Source of the DNA: UBA11346 sp038318565
GTDB lineage: Bacteria > Planctomycetota > UBA11346
Direction: 5' to 3'
DNA: 17,041 nucleotides
Assembly: GCA_038318565.1 (NCBI GenBank)
Contig: JBBQCI010000081.1
Span: 1 to 17,041 of the forward strand
Shown piece by piece: positions 1 through 7,069 of this stretch. The position numbers were made by a program, and so were the translations under genes. Below the pieces are notes generated by a model that saw only the letters and a list, made by a program, of their open reading frames with translations, searched no databases and was not told the DNA's origin. Every line of letters starts with the position of its first letter. The stretch's first letter is position 1.

Positions 1-176
1 ACACGGCTCACTGACGTTCGCCGATCGGGACCACGATGTCCCCCGGCTCGCTGGGCGCGTGCCGCCCAGGACCACACAGCGAGCACGGCTCTATCGCGGC
101 ACGCTTCGGCGCTCGCTGGCGACGCACCATGTCACGACACGTCGCGCACGGCGCGCGGCCAGCTTGGCCGGCCGTC

Positions 177-234
177 CCCTCAGGCGGCCCGCCTGAGGGT
201 GCGAGGGTGCGAAGTCGTTCGCCGAACGGGCGAA
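177..234 (-). terminator. Candidate terminator hairpins after the hemerythrin gene
   Basis: Two inverted repeats lie just beyond the minus-strand stop at 236. One pairs 218-223 with 229-234 (6 bp, 5-nt loop). The other pairs 177-185 with 191-199 (9 bp, extendable to 10, loop 3-5 nt). Neither is followed by a T-run on the minus strand, so a factor-independent terminator is not proven. The position directly after the stop codon makes transcription termination or 3'-end protection the likeliest role. Confidence 0.3.
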
Positions 235-235
235 T

Positions 236-634
236 TCAGGCAGGCTTCGACATCGACTTTGCCCACGGCAGATCGAACTGCTTGATGTGGGTGGTGAAGT
301 ACTGGTTTAAGGCATCGAGCGAGTCAGTGCCGATGTTGGCTCCGACGCTGGCGCGCTTGCTGAGTGCGACCAGCTGGACTTTCAGCAGGCGGTGGTTGGC
401 CGAGTGGGCCTCCAGGCCAGTGTATTTAGCAGCCGACATCTCGGCTTCCTCCTCGTCGAGGTGTTTGATCAGATGCATGGCGAGTTCTTCGACCTGGCGG
501 GCTACTGGTACCGGCCCGGTCTTGTTAATGATGCCGGTATAGATGCGGTCCATGCGATCGAACAGATCGTCGTGCATCGCATCGACCGAGGCGACACCAG
601 TGTGGTAGCGGGTAAGCCAATGCTGGACGGCCAT
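236..634 (-). CDS. Bacteriohemerythrin (single-domain O2-binding di-iron protein)
   Basis: 132 residues, the usual length for a single-domain bacterial hemerythrin. All seven di-iron ligands of the family are visible with canonical spacing: H21, H58 and E62 (HxxxE), H77 and H81 (HxxxH), H116 and D121 (HxxxxD). The N-terminal W6/Y10/G13 pattern before the first His also fits. There is no signal peptide, so it should be cytosolic, binding O2 (or NO) reversibly for storage, delivery or sensing. The frame stays open upstream to 1042. The start was placed at 634 because homology begins there, an AGGAG lies six bases before this ATG, and the upstream residues look non-coding and would overlap the divergent gene at 815. 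No methyl-accepting or other output domain is attached. Family identity is secure; the physiological role is inferred. Confidence 0.93.
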   Translation of the reverse strand: MAVQHWLTRYHTGVASVDAMHDDLFDRMDRIYTGIINKTGPVPVARQVEELAMHLIKHLDEEEAEMSAAKYTGLEAHSANHRLLKVQLVALSKRASVGANIGTDSLDALNQYFTTHIKQFDLPWAKSMSKPA

Positions 635-762
635 GGGAGTCTCCTGGATACGGTAATCCTGTACGGGTCGCCGGTGTGGGCAACCATTTGGCGCTGAGGG
701 CGTGGAATCATGCGCCGGCTGGCAGGCACAGGTACCAGGCACTGAGTAGTACAGAGGTGATA

Positions 763-774
763 TCGGGTACCCGA
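763..774. promoter_or_regulatory. 12-bp perfect palindrome in a divergent intergenic region
   Basis: TCGGGTACCCGA is a perfect inverted repeat lying 41 bases before the plus-strand start at 815 and 129 bases before the minus-strand hemerythrin start at 634. A second GGTACC core lies at 731-736. This is a plausible operator position for a dimeric regulator, but no regulator gene is adjacent and a chance occurrence cannot be excluded. Confidence 0.2.
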
Positions 775-814
775 GAATACTTGCCTCATCTGGTGGCCGT
801 GGCACACTCCAATC

Positions 815-1240
815 ATGTCGCTCACCGATATGTGGCGCAACGTGCGGGACAAGATGGGGGGCCATAAATCGGCCCCGGCCAGCGAGTTGCTGCCGCGTAT
901 GCGTGAACAATCGGGCGCCTACAAGGCTCTTGCGTCGAACCAGCCGTCGGTGCGCGAAGTGACGCCATTTGCCAACGAGCAACTGCTGGAACAGGCTACG
1001 CCGATTCCACCGCCGGATTGGGCGACGATCTTCCCGGGCCATGTCAAAGCCCTGGTCGCCGACCTAGCCAAGCGCGGGGAAAGCATCGGGAATTGGGAAA
1101 TCCAGGACGGTCGGGATCAGGGCGTATCCGAGTCCGGCCACACGGTCAGCTTCGTGCTGCATAAGATCGGCACCTCGGCGACCATCCAGGTCGAACTGAC
1201 CATGTTCAAAGGCCAACTGAGCAAGGTGCGTGTCAGTTAG
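815..1240 (+). CDS. Conserved-looking protein of unknown function, 141 aa
   Basis: I do not recognise this protein. It is 141 residues, soluble, without signal peptide or transmembrane segment. The N-terminal half is polar and helical in character. The C-terminal half (about 95-141) alternates hydrophobic and polar residues, as in a small beta-rich domain ending in a strand-like SKVRVS. The amino-acid composition is balanced, unlike the Arg/Pro/Ala-rich readings of non-coding frames in this GC-rich DNA, which is the main reason to accept it. The ATG has no clear Shine-Dalgarno sequence. It is divergent from the hemerythrin gene and convergent with the ribbon-helix-helix gene, so it is probably monocistronic. 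Function unknown. Confidence 0.75.
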   Translation: MSLTDMWRNVRDKMGGHKSAPASELLPRMREQSGAYKALASNQPSVREVTPFANEQLLEQATPIPPPDWATIFPGHVKALVADLAKRGESIGNWEIQDGRDQGVSESGHTVSFVLHKIGTSATIQVELTMFKGQLSKVRVS

Positions 1241-1259
1241 AAGCGCTACGAAGCAGCTC

Positions 1260-1280
1260 GTGCGGGCTGTGGGCTCGCAC
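1260..1280. terminator. Hairpin between convergent genes, possible bidirectional terminator
   Basis: A 9-bp inverted repeat (two G-U wobbles on the plus-strand RNA) with a 3-nt loop begins 19 bases after the stop of the gene ending at 1240 and lies 20 bases beyond the end of the minus-strand gene at 1301. There is no T-run. Its place between two convergent stop codons is the main support. Confidence 0.35.
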
Positions 1281-1300
1281 CAGCGGCTGCCATGCGTCGC

Positions 1301-1567
1301 TCAGGTCGCCTGACCCGGCGCCTGTTGACCGGGTCCACCCTGCCAAAACCCGCTGGCGGTGATGCCCAATTCGTCTGCCGGAACCGAACGTCCCAGAATC
1401 TTCCGTCGGCAGTAGTCGGCGAGTGGCAGGTCATGCACCCCGGCGCGGTCGACGATCCAGGCGTATTCCTCAGCCGTGAGGCTGACCTTGATCACCTGAT
1501 CGCGGGGATTTTCGCTACGTGGGCGACCACGCTGACGCGGTTCGGGAGGGGGCGGAGGTACAGACAT
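1301..1567 (-). CDS. Small ribbon-helix-helix-like DNA-binding protein (MobC/NikA-like)
   Basis: 88 residues. A proline run and a basic GRPRSENPRD segment (14-23) precede a short strand (IKVSLT, 26-31) and two helices (about 32-43 and 48-59, with the turn HDLPLADYCRR). This is the layout of ribbon-helix-helix proteins and resembles the N-terminal domain of plasmid-mobilisation accessory proteins of the MobC/NikA type, many of which are chromosomal orphans. The C-terminal 25 residues are Gly/Gln-rich and probably disordered. It lies 65 bases downstream of the large membrane-protein gene on the same strand and might be read from it. No relaxase or oriT-like region is seen, so a mobilisation role is not supported here; a small transcription regulator is an alternative. 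An 8-bp palindrome TACCGGTA overlaps the start codon and could be an autoregulatory site. Confidence 0.72.
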   Translation of the reverse strand: MSVPPPPPEPRQRGRPRSENPRDQVIKVSLTAEEYAWIVDRAGVHDLPLADYCRRKILGRSVPADELGITASGFWQGGPGQQAPGQAT

Positions 1568-1632
1568 ACCGGTACCCTAATCACACCCGCGGGCAGTGCC
1601 ATGGGATCCTGGTCCTGGGAAAGACAGGCGCG

Positions 1633-4600
1633 TCAGAAGCGTAGTTTCAGGCCTAGCCAGCTGAACACCCCGGGTACGGCGCCGGGGAAGGCGATGCGGG
1701 CCTGACCCTGAAAGCGGTCGAGCACGGACGACGGATTGCGCGGGACCAGCAGGACGCGCACGGCGCCGGCGCTAACTGTGGGCGCCAGGGCCAGCCGCCT
1801 CGTCTCGTTGGCACTGGGATTGATCTGCTGCACCGTCGCTTCGACTTGGTCATTGCCGAAGCGGACGAAGGCCGGATCGCCGATCGCCAGTCGGGCATCG
1901 GCCGGCAGTTCGGCATCGATCACCAAGCTGCTGCTGTCAATCAGGCTGAACACCTGGCGGCCGGCGGCGAACGATTCGTTGGCGCCTGGCACGATATGGA
2001 CAATGCCGTCGATCGGGGCAATCAGATCGGCCTGACGCAGACTGTCGAGGCGGCGCTCTTCGCTGGTACGGCGGACCTCGTTCTCAGCCAACTGTGCTTT
2101 CACATCGTCGAGATTGCCTGTGATTTCGACGATGCGTGCGGCGAATTCCTGACGTAGGCGTTCCCGCGGGTCGGGCAGTGGCGATGCGGCAGGTATGGTC
2201 GGGGTGGTGGCGGTTGCCGGTGTCGCCAAGGCTGGCGCTGGCGGAGTCGCCGCCATCTCCTGGATCAGGCGGTCATGAGTCTGTTGGGCCAGGCGCAGGG
2301 TCTCGCCCTGGGCTTGGATGCGCGACTTCAGGGCGAGCTCTTGCTGGCGCAGGGCGTCAAGCGAGCTGCGGTTCAACTCGTCATTCCACAACTTGGCGAG
2401 CCGTGTTCCGGCCGTGACCTGTTGGCCATCACGAACCTGCAGCTCGCGCACGGTGCCGGCGATCGGCGCCACCACCTCGACCAACCTGCCGTTGACGATG
2501 GCGCGTTCGCAGATGGGCACTGCCGAGGTTGCGCCCCACCATAGCAGGCCGACACCAAGCGTCAGGCAGGCGGCCAGGGCGGAACCCCAGCGGGCAGCCG
2601 GAGGCCAGGCCCGCGCTTCCGGAGCCGGCAGGGCGGGGGTGGGCATGTGGACGCGCGGCCGGCCAGCCGACGAGTCGTCCGGCATCGGCATCGGAACGAA
2701 CGTGCCGCTGGTGGTGCGGAAGCTGGCACCAAGCACCGCCTCGGGCGAGCCATTCGGCGACAGGGCGTTCTGCGCTTGCTGCGGCATTGGCATCGGCTGC
2801 TGCATAGGCCAGGAACCCTGCGGTCCCCACGCGGCGGTAGCCGGGCTGGGCCATGGCACCGGGGCCTGACCTTGCGGCATCATGTGGGTGGCGGTGGCCG
2901 GGCTGGGCCACGGCACCTGGGCCTGCGGCTGCTGCGGTGCCGATGTGAAGGCGGCGGTCATCGGCGATGACCACGGTACGGCCGCATTGCGGTCACGCTT
3001 CGAGGCACGCAGGCGATCACGTAGTTCATCGACCCGGCGCTTGGCCCGGTCGAGCTTGCCAGTCGCGGCCTCGCGCACGGCAGCGAAGTCGGCGCGGATG
3101 CGGCTGGCCTCGGCCTCAAGGGCATCGGCACGACTGCGCGCCTCGATCAGCTGGGCCGACAGGTCGCCCAGTTCCTTGAGTCTGGCCTCGCCGTCCTCCA
3201 TCCGGGCGGCAAGGTCATGCAGGCGGACCTGCAGCTGGGTGTTCTGGCGAGCGGCCTCGTAGGCGGCGCGATCCTGCTCGCGTCTGGCGGCTTCGGCCTG
3301 TTCCAAGCGTTCGCGGGCTTCGCCCAGCGCGGTCTCGGCGGCGTGGACCCGTTGTTCGGCGGCGGTAGCGCGGGCGCCGGCGTTGGCGGCCTTGGCTTCG
3401 GCGACGGCGATACGCGCTTCAGCGTGTTCGCCGGCCTTGGCCAGCTCGGTTGCGCGGGCAGCCTCGGTGCGGGCGGCATGCAGATCGCGTCGCAACCGTT
3501 CGGTGTCGCCACGGGCGTTATCGCGCTCGGCCGCGGCTCGGTCGCGTTCGGCGGCCGTCTTGCGCGTCTCCGACTGCTTCTCGCGGGCCTCTCCCTCGGC
3601 AAGCAGGCGCTTGAGTTTGGCGACTTCGGCGACCAACGTCGCATCGACCGCATGTAACTCCTGGGTCGCCTTGCCGATCGCCTCGGTTGGTGGATCCTGT
3701 CGTTCGCTCAGGCTACCTGCGAGCGCGCGGCTGGCTTCCAATTCGGCCTCGTGACGGGATCGCTCCTCGTCGAGCCGGGCCTGCAGGGTGGCGACCTCGT
3801 TAAGCAGCCGCGCGTGATCGGCGCGCATGCGGCCGATCTCGCGCTGCAGCTCGGCGGCCCGGGCGTCGCCCTTACCACCTGCAGTGCGGACCAGAGCGAT
3901 GTCCTCGGGTGAACGCAGGGCGCTGATGCGGGCAGTGCTGGCACGCGATGGATCGCGCTTCGATCGTTCCAGCTCCTGGTCGAGTCGCGAGGCGTCATCG
4001 GCGGCAGCGCTCAGGTGTTCGCGCAGGACGCTGGCGGCGTCACGCTCGGCGTCGGTGCGCCGCTCAGCCTCGGCAAGTTGGGCTTCCAGTGCGGCACGTT
4101 CGTTGTCGGTTGCGAGGATGCGCTTCTCTAGCCCGCTGACGCGGTCGAGCGCATCGCCAAGATCGCGCTGGCCCAGTTCGCGCAGATGCCGCACTAGGGC
4201 GACGATCACCGTTTCGGCGGCGAGCGCGACGATCGACGGATCGTCGCCGTTGGCGACCTCGGCGAGGCGTTCGACCACTGCGCCGATCGACGGGTCGCTC
4301 AGCTGGCAGTCGCGGGCGAGGCGCAGGACCTCGCTGGCCAGGCCGCGCAGTTCGGCGAGATCGGCGGCCCGGCCGGCGCGCTCCTCGGACAGGCGGTTAT
4401 CGGCGGCATGTACCGCCTGGCGCAACGATTCCAACTCGTTGGGAGTGATGCGCCGGGCTTCCGAGCCGAGCAACTGGTCGAGCGTCTTGCGGTCTTGGGT
4501 CCGCGGATCGTACGACCACGTCTCGGACGGTATCTCGCCGGTCTGGACCAGGCCGACGATCTGGCTGCGCGGATAGGGGCCGCGCCATTCGCCTTCCAAG

Positions 4601-5217
4601 TAGAGATGGAACTGGCTGTCCTCGGTGGCTGGTTCGGCGCTGCCTTCCGGTTCCTGGACGCCCAGGGTCGGCGAGGATCCCATTGCCGCCACGCCTGCCT
4701 CGTCGCGGATGCGGGTGCGCAGCTCGGCCCATTCATCTTGTTGGCGGGCGGCTTCAAGGAGGATGGTGGCGGTATCGATGGCGAGGGGCCGTTCCAGGCT
4801 ATGCGCGACCAGTTCGTTGGCGATCGTCTTGCCGGGTCCCGATTCGTCGAAGGCAAATTCGGCGGTGTTCCAGGCGAACAGGTTGTGCAGCTGCTCGCGG
4901 GCCTGGTCGTGGATGAGCTCGTCCAGTTCGGCGCGCTGGGTCTGGTTGCGCGCCTCCATCGCGGTGTAGTACCAGGTCGCGCCACGCAGCCGCTCGCCCG
5001 GCTCCATGGTGATGCCCAGCAGTTCGATGCGCAGCGGGAGGTCTTCGCGCCCTTCCTTGTCGAGGAAGCCGACACCGATGATCTCGCCCTGCTGGAACAC
5101 GACATCGCGCGATCCGGCGTTACTGCGCAGACGCAGGACCCCGGTCGCCTTGATGTTGTTGAGCGTCTGGAAGACGTCAGGCAGCGGCAGGGTGCGTAGA
5201 TTACCGGCAAAAGGCAT
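1633..5217 (-). CDS. DUF4388-GYF_2-coiled-coil-TM-HlyD fusion protein, 1194 aa
   Basis: Visible order: a DUF4388 (PATAN-like) domain at 1-120, opening with the typical 'GNLRTLPLPDVFQTL' and 'TGVLRLR' signatures; a GYF_2 domain at about 203-250 (GEWRGPYPRSQI, GEIPSETW); an Ala/Glu/Arg-rich coiled coil at about 260-740 with breaks; a Pro/Met/Gln linker at 745-870 with three VPWxSP repeats; one transmembrane helix at about 878-899; then an HlyD-like adaptor at 905-1194 with two lipoyl-like halves (VVAPIAGTV... near 915 and LIAPIDGIV... near 1065) flanking a helical hairpin broken by a Pro/Ala/Thr stretch at 991-1014. Expected topology is cytosolic N-terminus and periplasmic C-terminus. The plan recalls Alg44-type proteins, where a cytosolic sensor domain is joined to a membrane-fusion module. 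No inner-membrane transporter, outer-membrane channel or polysaccharide synthase gene is adjacent, so the partner is unknown. The ATG at 5217 fits the DUF4388 N-terminus although its ribosome-binding site is weak. Confidence 0.9.
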   Translation of the reverse strand: MPFAGNLRTLPLPDVFQTLNNIKATGVLRLRSNAGSRDVVFQQGEIIGVGFLDKEGREDLPLRIELLGITMEPGERLRGATWYYTAMEARNQTQRAELDELIHDQAREQLHNLFAWNTAEFAFDESGPGKTIANELVAHSLERPLAIDTATILLEAARQQDEWAELRTRIRDEAGVAAMGSSPTLGVQEPEGSAEPATEDSQFHLYLEGEWRGPYPRSQIVGLVQTGEIPSETWSYDPRTQDRKTLDQLLGSEARRITPNELESLRQAVHAADNRLSEERAGRAADLAELRGLASEVLRLARDCQLSDPSIGAVVERLAEVANGDDPSIVALAAETVIVALVRHLRELGQRDLGDALDRVSGLEKRILATDNERAALEAQLAEAERRTDAERDAASVLREHLSAAADDASRLDQELERSKRDPSRASTARISALRSPEDIALVRTAGGKGDARAAELQREIGRMRADHARLLNEVATLQARLDEERSRHEAELEASRALAGSLSERQDPPTEAIGKATQELHAVDATLVAEVAKLKRLLAEGEAREKQSETRKTAAERDRAAAERDNARGDTERLRRDLHAARTEAARATELAKAGEHAEARIAVAEAKAANAGARATAAEQRVHAAETALGEARERLEQAEAARREQDRAAYEAARQNTQLQVRLHDLAARMEDGEARLKELGDLSAQLIEARSRADALEAEASRIRADFAAVREAATGKLDRAKRRVDELRDRLRASKRDRNAAVPWSSPMTAAFTSAPQQPQAQVPWPSPATATHMMPQGQAPVPWPSPATAAWGPQGSWPMQQPMPMPQQAQNALSPNGSPEAVLGASFRTTSGTFVPMPMPDDSSAGRPRVHMPTPALPAPEARAWPPAARWGSALAACLTLGVGLLWWGATSAVPICERAIVNGRLVEVVAPIAGTVRELQVRDGQQVTAGTRLAKLWNDELNRSSLDALRQQELALKSRIQAQGETLRLAQQTHDRLIQEMAATPPAPALATPATATTPTIPAASPLPDPRERLRQEFAARIVEITGNLDDVKAQLAENEVRRTSEERRLDSLRQADLIAPIDGIVHIVPGANESFAAGRQVFSLIDSSSLVIDAELPADARLAIGDPAFVRFGNDQVEATVQQINPSANETRRLALAPTVSAGAVRVLLVPRNPSSVLDRFQGQARIAFPGAVPGVFSWLGLKLRF
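2833..2979 (-). repeat. Imperfect repeats coding the VPWxSP linker motif
   Basis: Within the linker of the large membrane protein the motif VPW(P/S)SP(A/M)TA occurs three times (protein residues about 747, 768 and 787). The last two copies are 19 residues (57 bp) apart and nearly identical in DNA around 2841 and 2898. This is an in-frame coding repeat of a disordered spacer, not a mobile element. Confidence 0.7.
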
Positions 5218-5373
5218 GTGGCGGCAGCTTAGCGCATCGGGTCAGGCGGTGCAATCCGCTAGACGGCACCATGGGTGGGGGGCGTCAACGCTTTGGCTAC
5301 TAGGGAACTCGTTCGGAGGCTGGCGGGGCTTCTGACTGGGGCTTTTTCGCGCGCTGGCTAAGATATGCTGCTC

Positions 5374-5402
5374 AGCGCGCTGCCCGACGCCGGCAGCGCG
5401 CT
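5374..5402 (+). promoter_or_regulatory. Strong stem-loop upstream of the gene at 5432
   Basis: Positions 5375-5384 and 5392-5401 form a perfect 10-bp inverted repeat (GCGCGCTGCC), extended to 11 bp by A5374-T5402, with a 7-nt loop. It ends 29 bases before the start at 5432, after an AT-richer patch (CTAAGATATGCT, 5358-5369) that could hold a -10 element. If transcription starts there the stem would lie in the 5' leader. The minus-strand gene starting at 5217 is transcribed away from it, so it is not that gene's terminator. Confidence 0.4.
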
Positions 5403-5431
5403 TGTCCTCCACCTGGCGTCCGGAACATTCC

Positions 5432-5668
5432 ATGACTCCCAAGCAGGCCGCCGCCCGTCTCCTTCTTGCCGCCACCAAGGGCAAGCCGCACCCGACCACG
5501 CTCGACCGTACCCAGATGGCCGAGTTCCTTGATACTCGCATCAGTGACGAGAAGCGGGCAAAAGTCCTCGATTTCGTCTCGAAGATCGAAACGCCCTACT
5601 TGGAGCGCTTGTTGAAACTGACCGGCGAGGGTGGCGATGAGGCCGAGACTGCTGCACCGCAGGCCTGA
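5432..5668 (+). CDS. Small helical protein of unknown function, 78 aa
   Basis: I do not recognise this protein. It has 78 residues, is charged and apparently all-helical: a first helix MTPKQAAARLLLAATKG, a TLDRTQMAEFLDTRISDEKR segment, a third helix around VLDFVSKIETPYLERLLKL, and an acidic tail (GEGGDEAETAAPQA). No signal peptide, membrane segment, Cys motif or obvious DNA-binding motif is visible. A TTG 30 bases upstream (5402) is in frame, but it falls at the edge of the stem-loop, so the ATG at 5432 is preferred; its ribosome-binding site (GGAA, 9 bases before) is weak. A strong hairpin follows at 5694-5722, suggesting a short monocistronic message. Divergent from the large membrane-protein gene. 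Confidence 0.68.
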   Translation: MTPKQAAARLLLAATKGKPHPTTLDRTQMAEFLDTRISDEKRAKVLDFVSKIETPYLERLLKLTGEGGDEAETAAPQA

Positions 5669-5693
5669 CCGGCAGACCGCAGAAGTCGTCAGG

Positions 5694-5722
5694 CATCCCC
5701 CAGTCGGCCCGGCTGGGGGATG
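5694..5722 (+). terminator. Terminator-like hairpin after the 78-aa gene
   Basis: Perfect 10-bp inverted repeat CATCCCCCAG / CTGGGGGATG with a 9-nt loop that can itself close by two or three more pairs. It starts 25 bases after the stop at 5668. No T-run follows (TAGATGGTTCC), so termination is inferred from stem strength and position before the next gene. Confidence 0.5.
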
Positions 5723-5814
5723 TAGATGGTTCCATGAAACGATGAGATTCTGCGCAAAAAGCACCGGTTGCCCCTACGACCGAATCGCGACACGGCCCTA
5801 ACGGAGGTACGTTC

Positions 5815-6165
5815 ATGGGATCGCTCCCGAGACCACAGATCAATGTGCAGGAACTCGCCTTTCAAAGCACCGTCAAGCGAGGCCTAGACCTCGCGCAGAC
5901 GCAGATTGTCCGCATTCGCGGGCGCAAGCCCCCGTTCAGTGGGGTCCGGATCGGTCGTACGGATGTCACCCTGGATTCAGCTTCGCAAACCCGCCAGGGG
6001 TATGCCGTCACATCCGTGTTCTCATCCTCGAACGTACGCGCGATCGAGGAGATCGAGAAACACCTCGCCAACTGGCTGAAGGCCTGTCCTGACAAGCGCT
6101 TTGAGCATAACCGCGAAGCACTCGTGAAGGCTGGCACCGGCACCGTCTATCTCGCAGTGCGTTGA
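5815..6165 (+). CDS. Protein of unknown function, 116 aa
   Basis: I do not recognise this protein. The start is well supported: GGAGGT at 5803-5808 stands six bases before the ATG and is the strongest ribosome-binding site in this part of the window. The 116-residue product is basic and soluble, with a beta-rich middle (TQIVRIRGRKPPFSG, VRIGRTDVTLD, YAVTSVFSS), one amphipathic helix (VRAIEEIEKHLANWLKA) and a final strand (GTVYLAVR). No catalytic motif or transmembrane segment is clear. The hydrolase gene begins 31 bases downstream on the same strand, so the two may share a transcript. Confidence 0.75.
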   Translation: MGSLPRPQINVQELAFQSTVKRGLDLAQTQIVRIRGRKPPFSGVRIGRTDVTLDSASQTRQGYAVTSVFSSSNVRAIEEIEKHLANWLKACPDKRFEHNREALVKAGTGTVYLAVR

Positions 6166-6196
6166 GCTGATTGCGCCGCCGTCACCGTACGCACGC

Positions 6197-7069
6197 ATGA
6201 TGATCGTCCTCTGGCTCGCCCTCGGGCTGATAGTCTCGTATGGTCTGCTCATCTGGTTGTTCCAGGACCGGCTCATCTACGTTCCGACGACGACGTTCCC
6301 CGAGGTGGCCGCCGGCGCGCAAGCGGTCGGGGCGCAGCGATTCTCCTTTCGCTGCGCCGATGCCGATCAGATCGCCTGGCTGCTGCCGCCTGCACCGCAG
6401 GCAGACCGGGTGCTGGTCATCGCCTGTATAGGCAACGCCGGATGTGCCGCGATGTGGCTCGAGGACCCTGCCTATCTCTTGCCGCAGCTGCATGGGCGGC
6501 TTGGTGCTGCCATCCTCGCGGTGGATTACCCTGGATATGGAGCATGTCCGGGACGGCCATCGCCAGAGGCGATCCTCCTGCAGACTCGCGCGGCTCAGGC
6601 GGCGGCCTTGACGCACCTGGGATGGGATCGATCGACGGTGCAGTTCGCCGTCATCGGCATGTCGCTTGGCACTGGGGTGGCCAGTCAGCACGCAGTGGCT
6701 GAAGGCATCAATCGGCTCGCTCTGATCTCTCCCTACACCAGTCTGCTCGACATGGCGCGCCTGCGGCAACCGTGGCCTTTTTGGCATTTGCTGCGGCATC
6801 GTTTCGACAATCGGACTAGCATTGCAACGATTGCCGGGCGTGGCGCCTGTCGGGTGCAGATCTGGCATGGGGATGACGATCAGATCATTCCTGTGGCCCA
6901 TAGCCGCCAGCTGGCGGCAGCGTTTGCCGGTGTTGTCGCTTATCGCGAGGTCGCCGGCGCCGGGCACGACGATGTGATCGCCGTTGATCTGCCCTGCTCG
7001 CTCGAGGAGCTGGTGCAGGTGTGCGTCGGGCCCCTAATCACAGGGCTCGACCACGCCAATAAACGGTAG
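6197..7069 (+). CDS. Membrane-anchored alpha/beta hydrolase (BEM46/FrsA-like)
   Basis: 290 residues. One N-terminal hydrophobic helix (3-22) precedes 'QDRLIYVP', the entry of the BEM46-like hydrolase family, so it is probably tethered to the inner membrane. The catalytic triad is complete: nucleophile S156 in GMSLG, acid D228 in WHGDDDQIIP, and H257 in GAGHDD. The DYPGYG motif (110-115) follows as usual, and the oxyanion region reads GNAGC (79-83). The substrate is unknown; esterase or peptidase activity is typical of the family. No Shine-Dalgarno sequence precedes the ATG. The last 36 bases overlap tail-to-tail with the hypoxanthine phosphoribosyltransferase gene on the other strand. The family is secure, the specific reaction is not. 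Confidence 0.9.
   Translation: MMIVLWLALGLIVSYGLLIWLFQDRLIYVPTTTFPEVAAGAQAVGAQRFSFRCADADQIAWLLPPAPQADRVLVIACIGNAGCAAMWLEDPAYLLPQLHGRLGAAILAVDYPGYGACPGRPSPEAILLQTRAAQAAALTHLGWDRSTVQFAVIGMSLGTGVASQHAVAEGINRLALISPYTSLLDMARLRQPWPFWHLLRHRFDNRTSIATIAGRGACRVQIWHGDDDQIIPVAHSRQLAAAFAGVVAYREVAGAGHDDVIAVDLPCSLEELVQVCVGPLITGLDHANKR

Noticed and set aside
1..235. Partial gene at the left edge
   Set aside because: The plus-strand frame starting at 36 is Arg/Ser/Pro-rich and runs antisense into the hemerythrin gene; no supportable gene is seen in 1-235.
635..1042. Open reading frame continuing upstream of the hemerythrin start to 1042 (minus)
   Set aside because: The extension is Arg/Pro/His-rich, has no family match, overlaps the divergent gene at 815, and a good Shine-Dalgarno stands at the internal ATG at 634.
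3217..4576. Several long plus-strand open frames opposite the coiled-coil region
   Set aside because: These are mirror frames of GC-rich Ala/Glu/Arg codons; they are Ser/Arg/Ala-rich with no domain and no ribosome-binding site.
4408..5199. 263-codon plus-strand open frame opposite the DUF4388 domain
   Set aside because: Its reading has no recognisable family, while the opposite strand encodes clear DUF4388 and GYF_2 domains.
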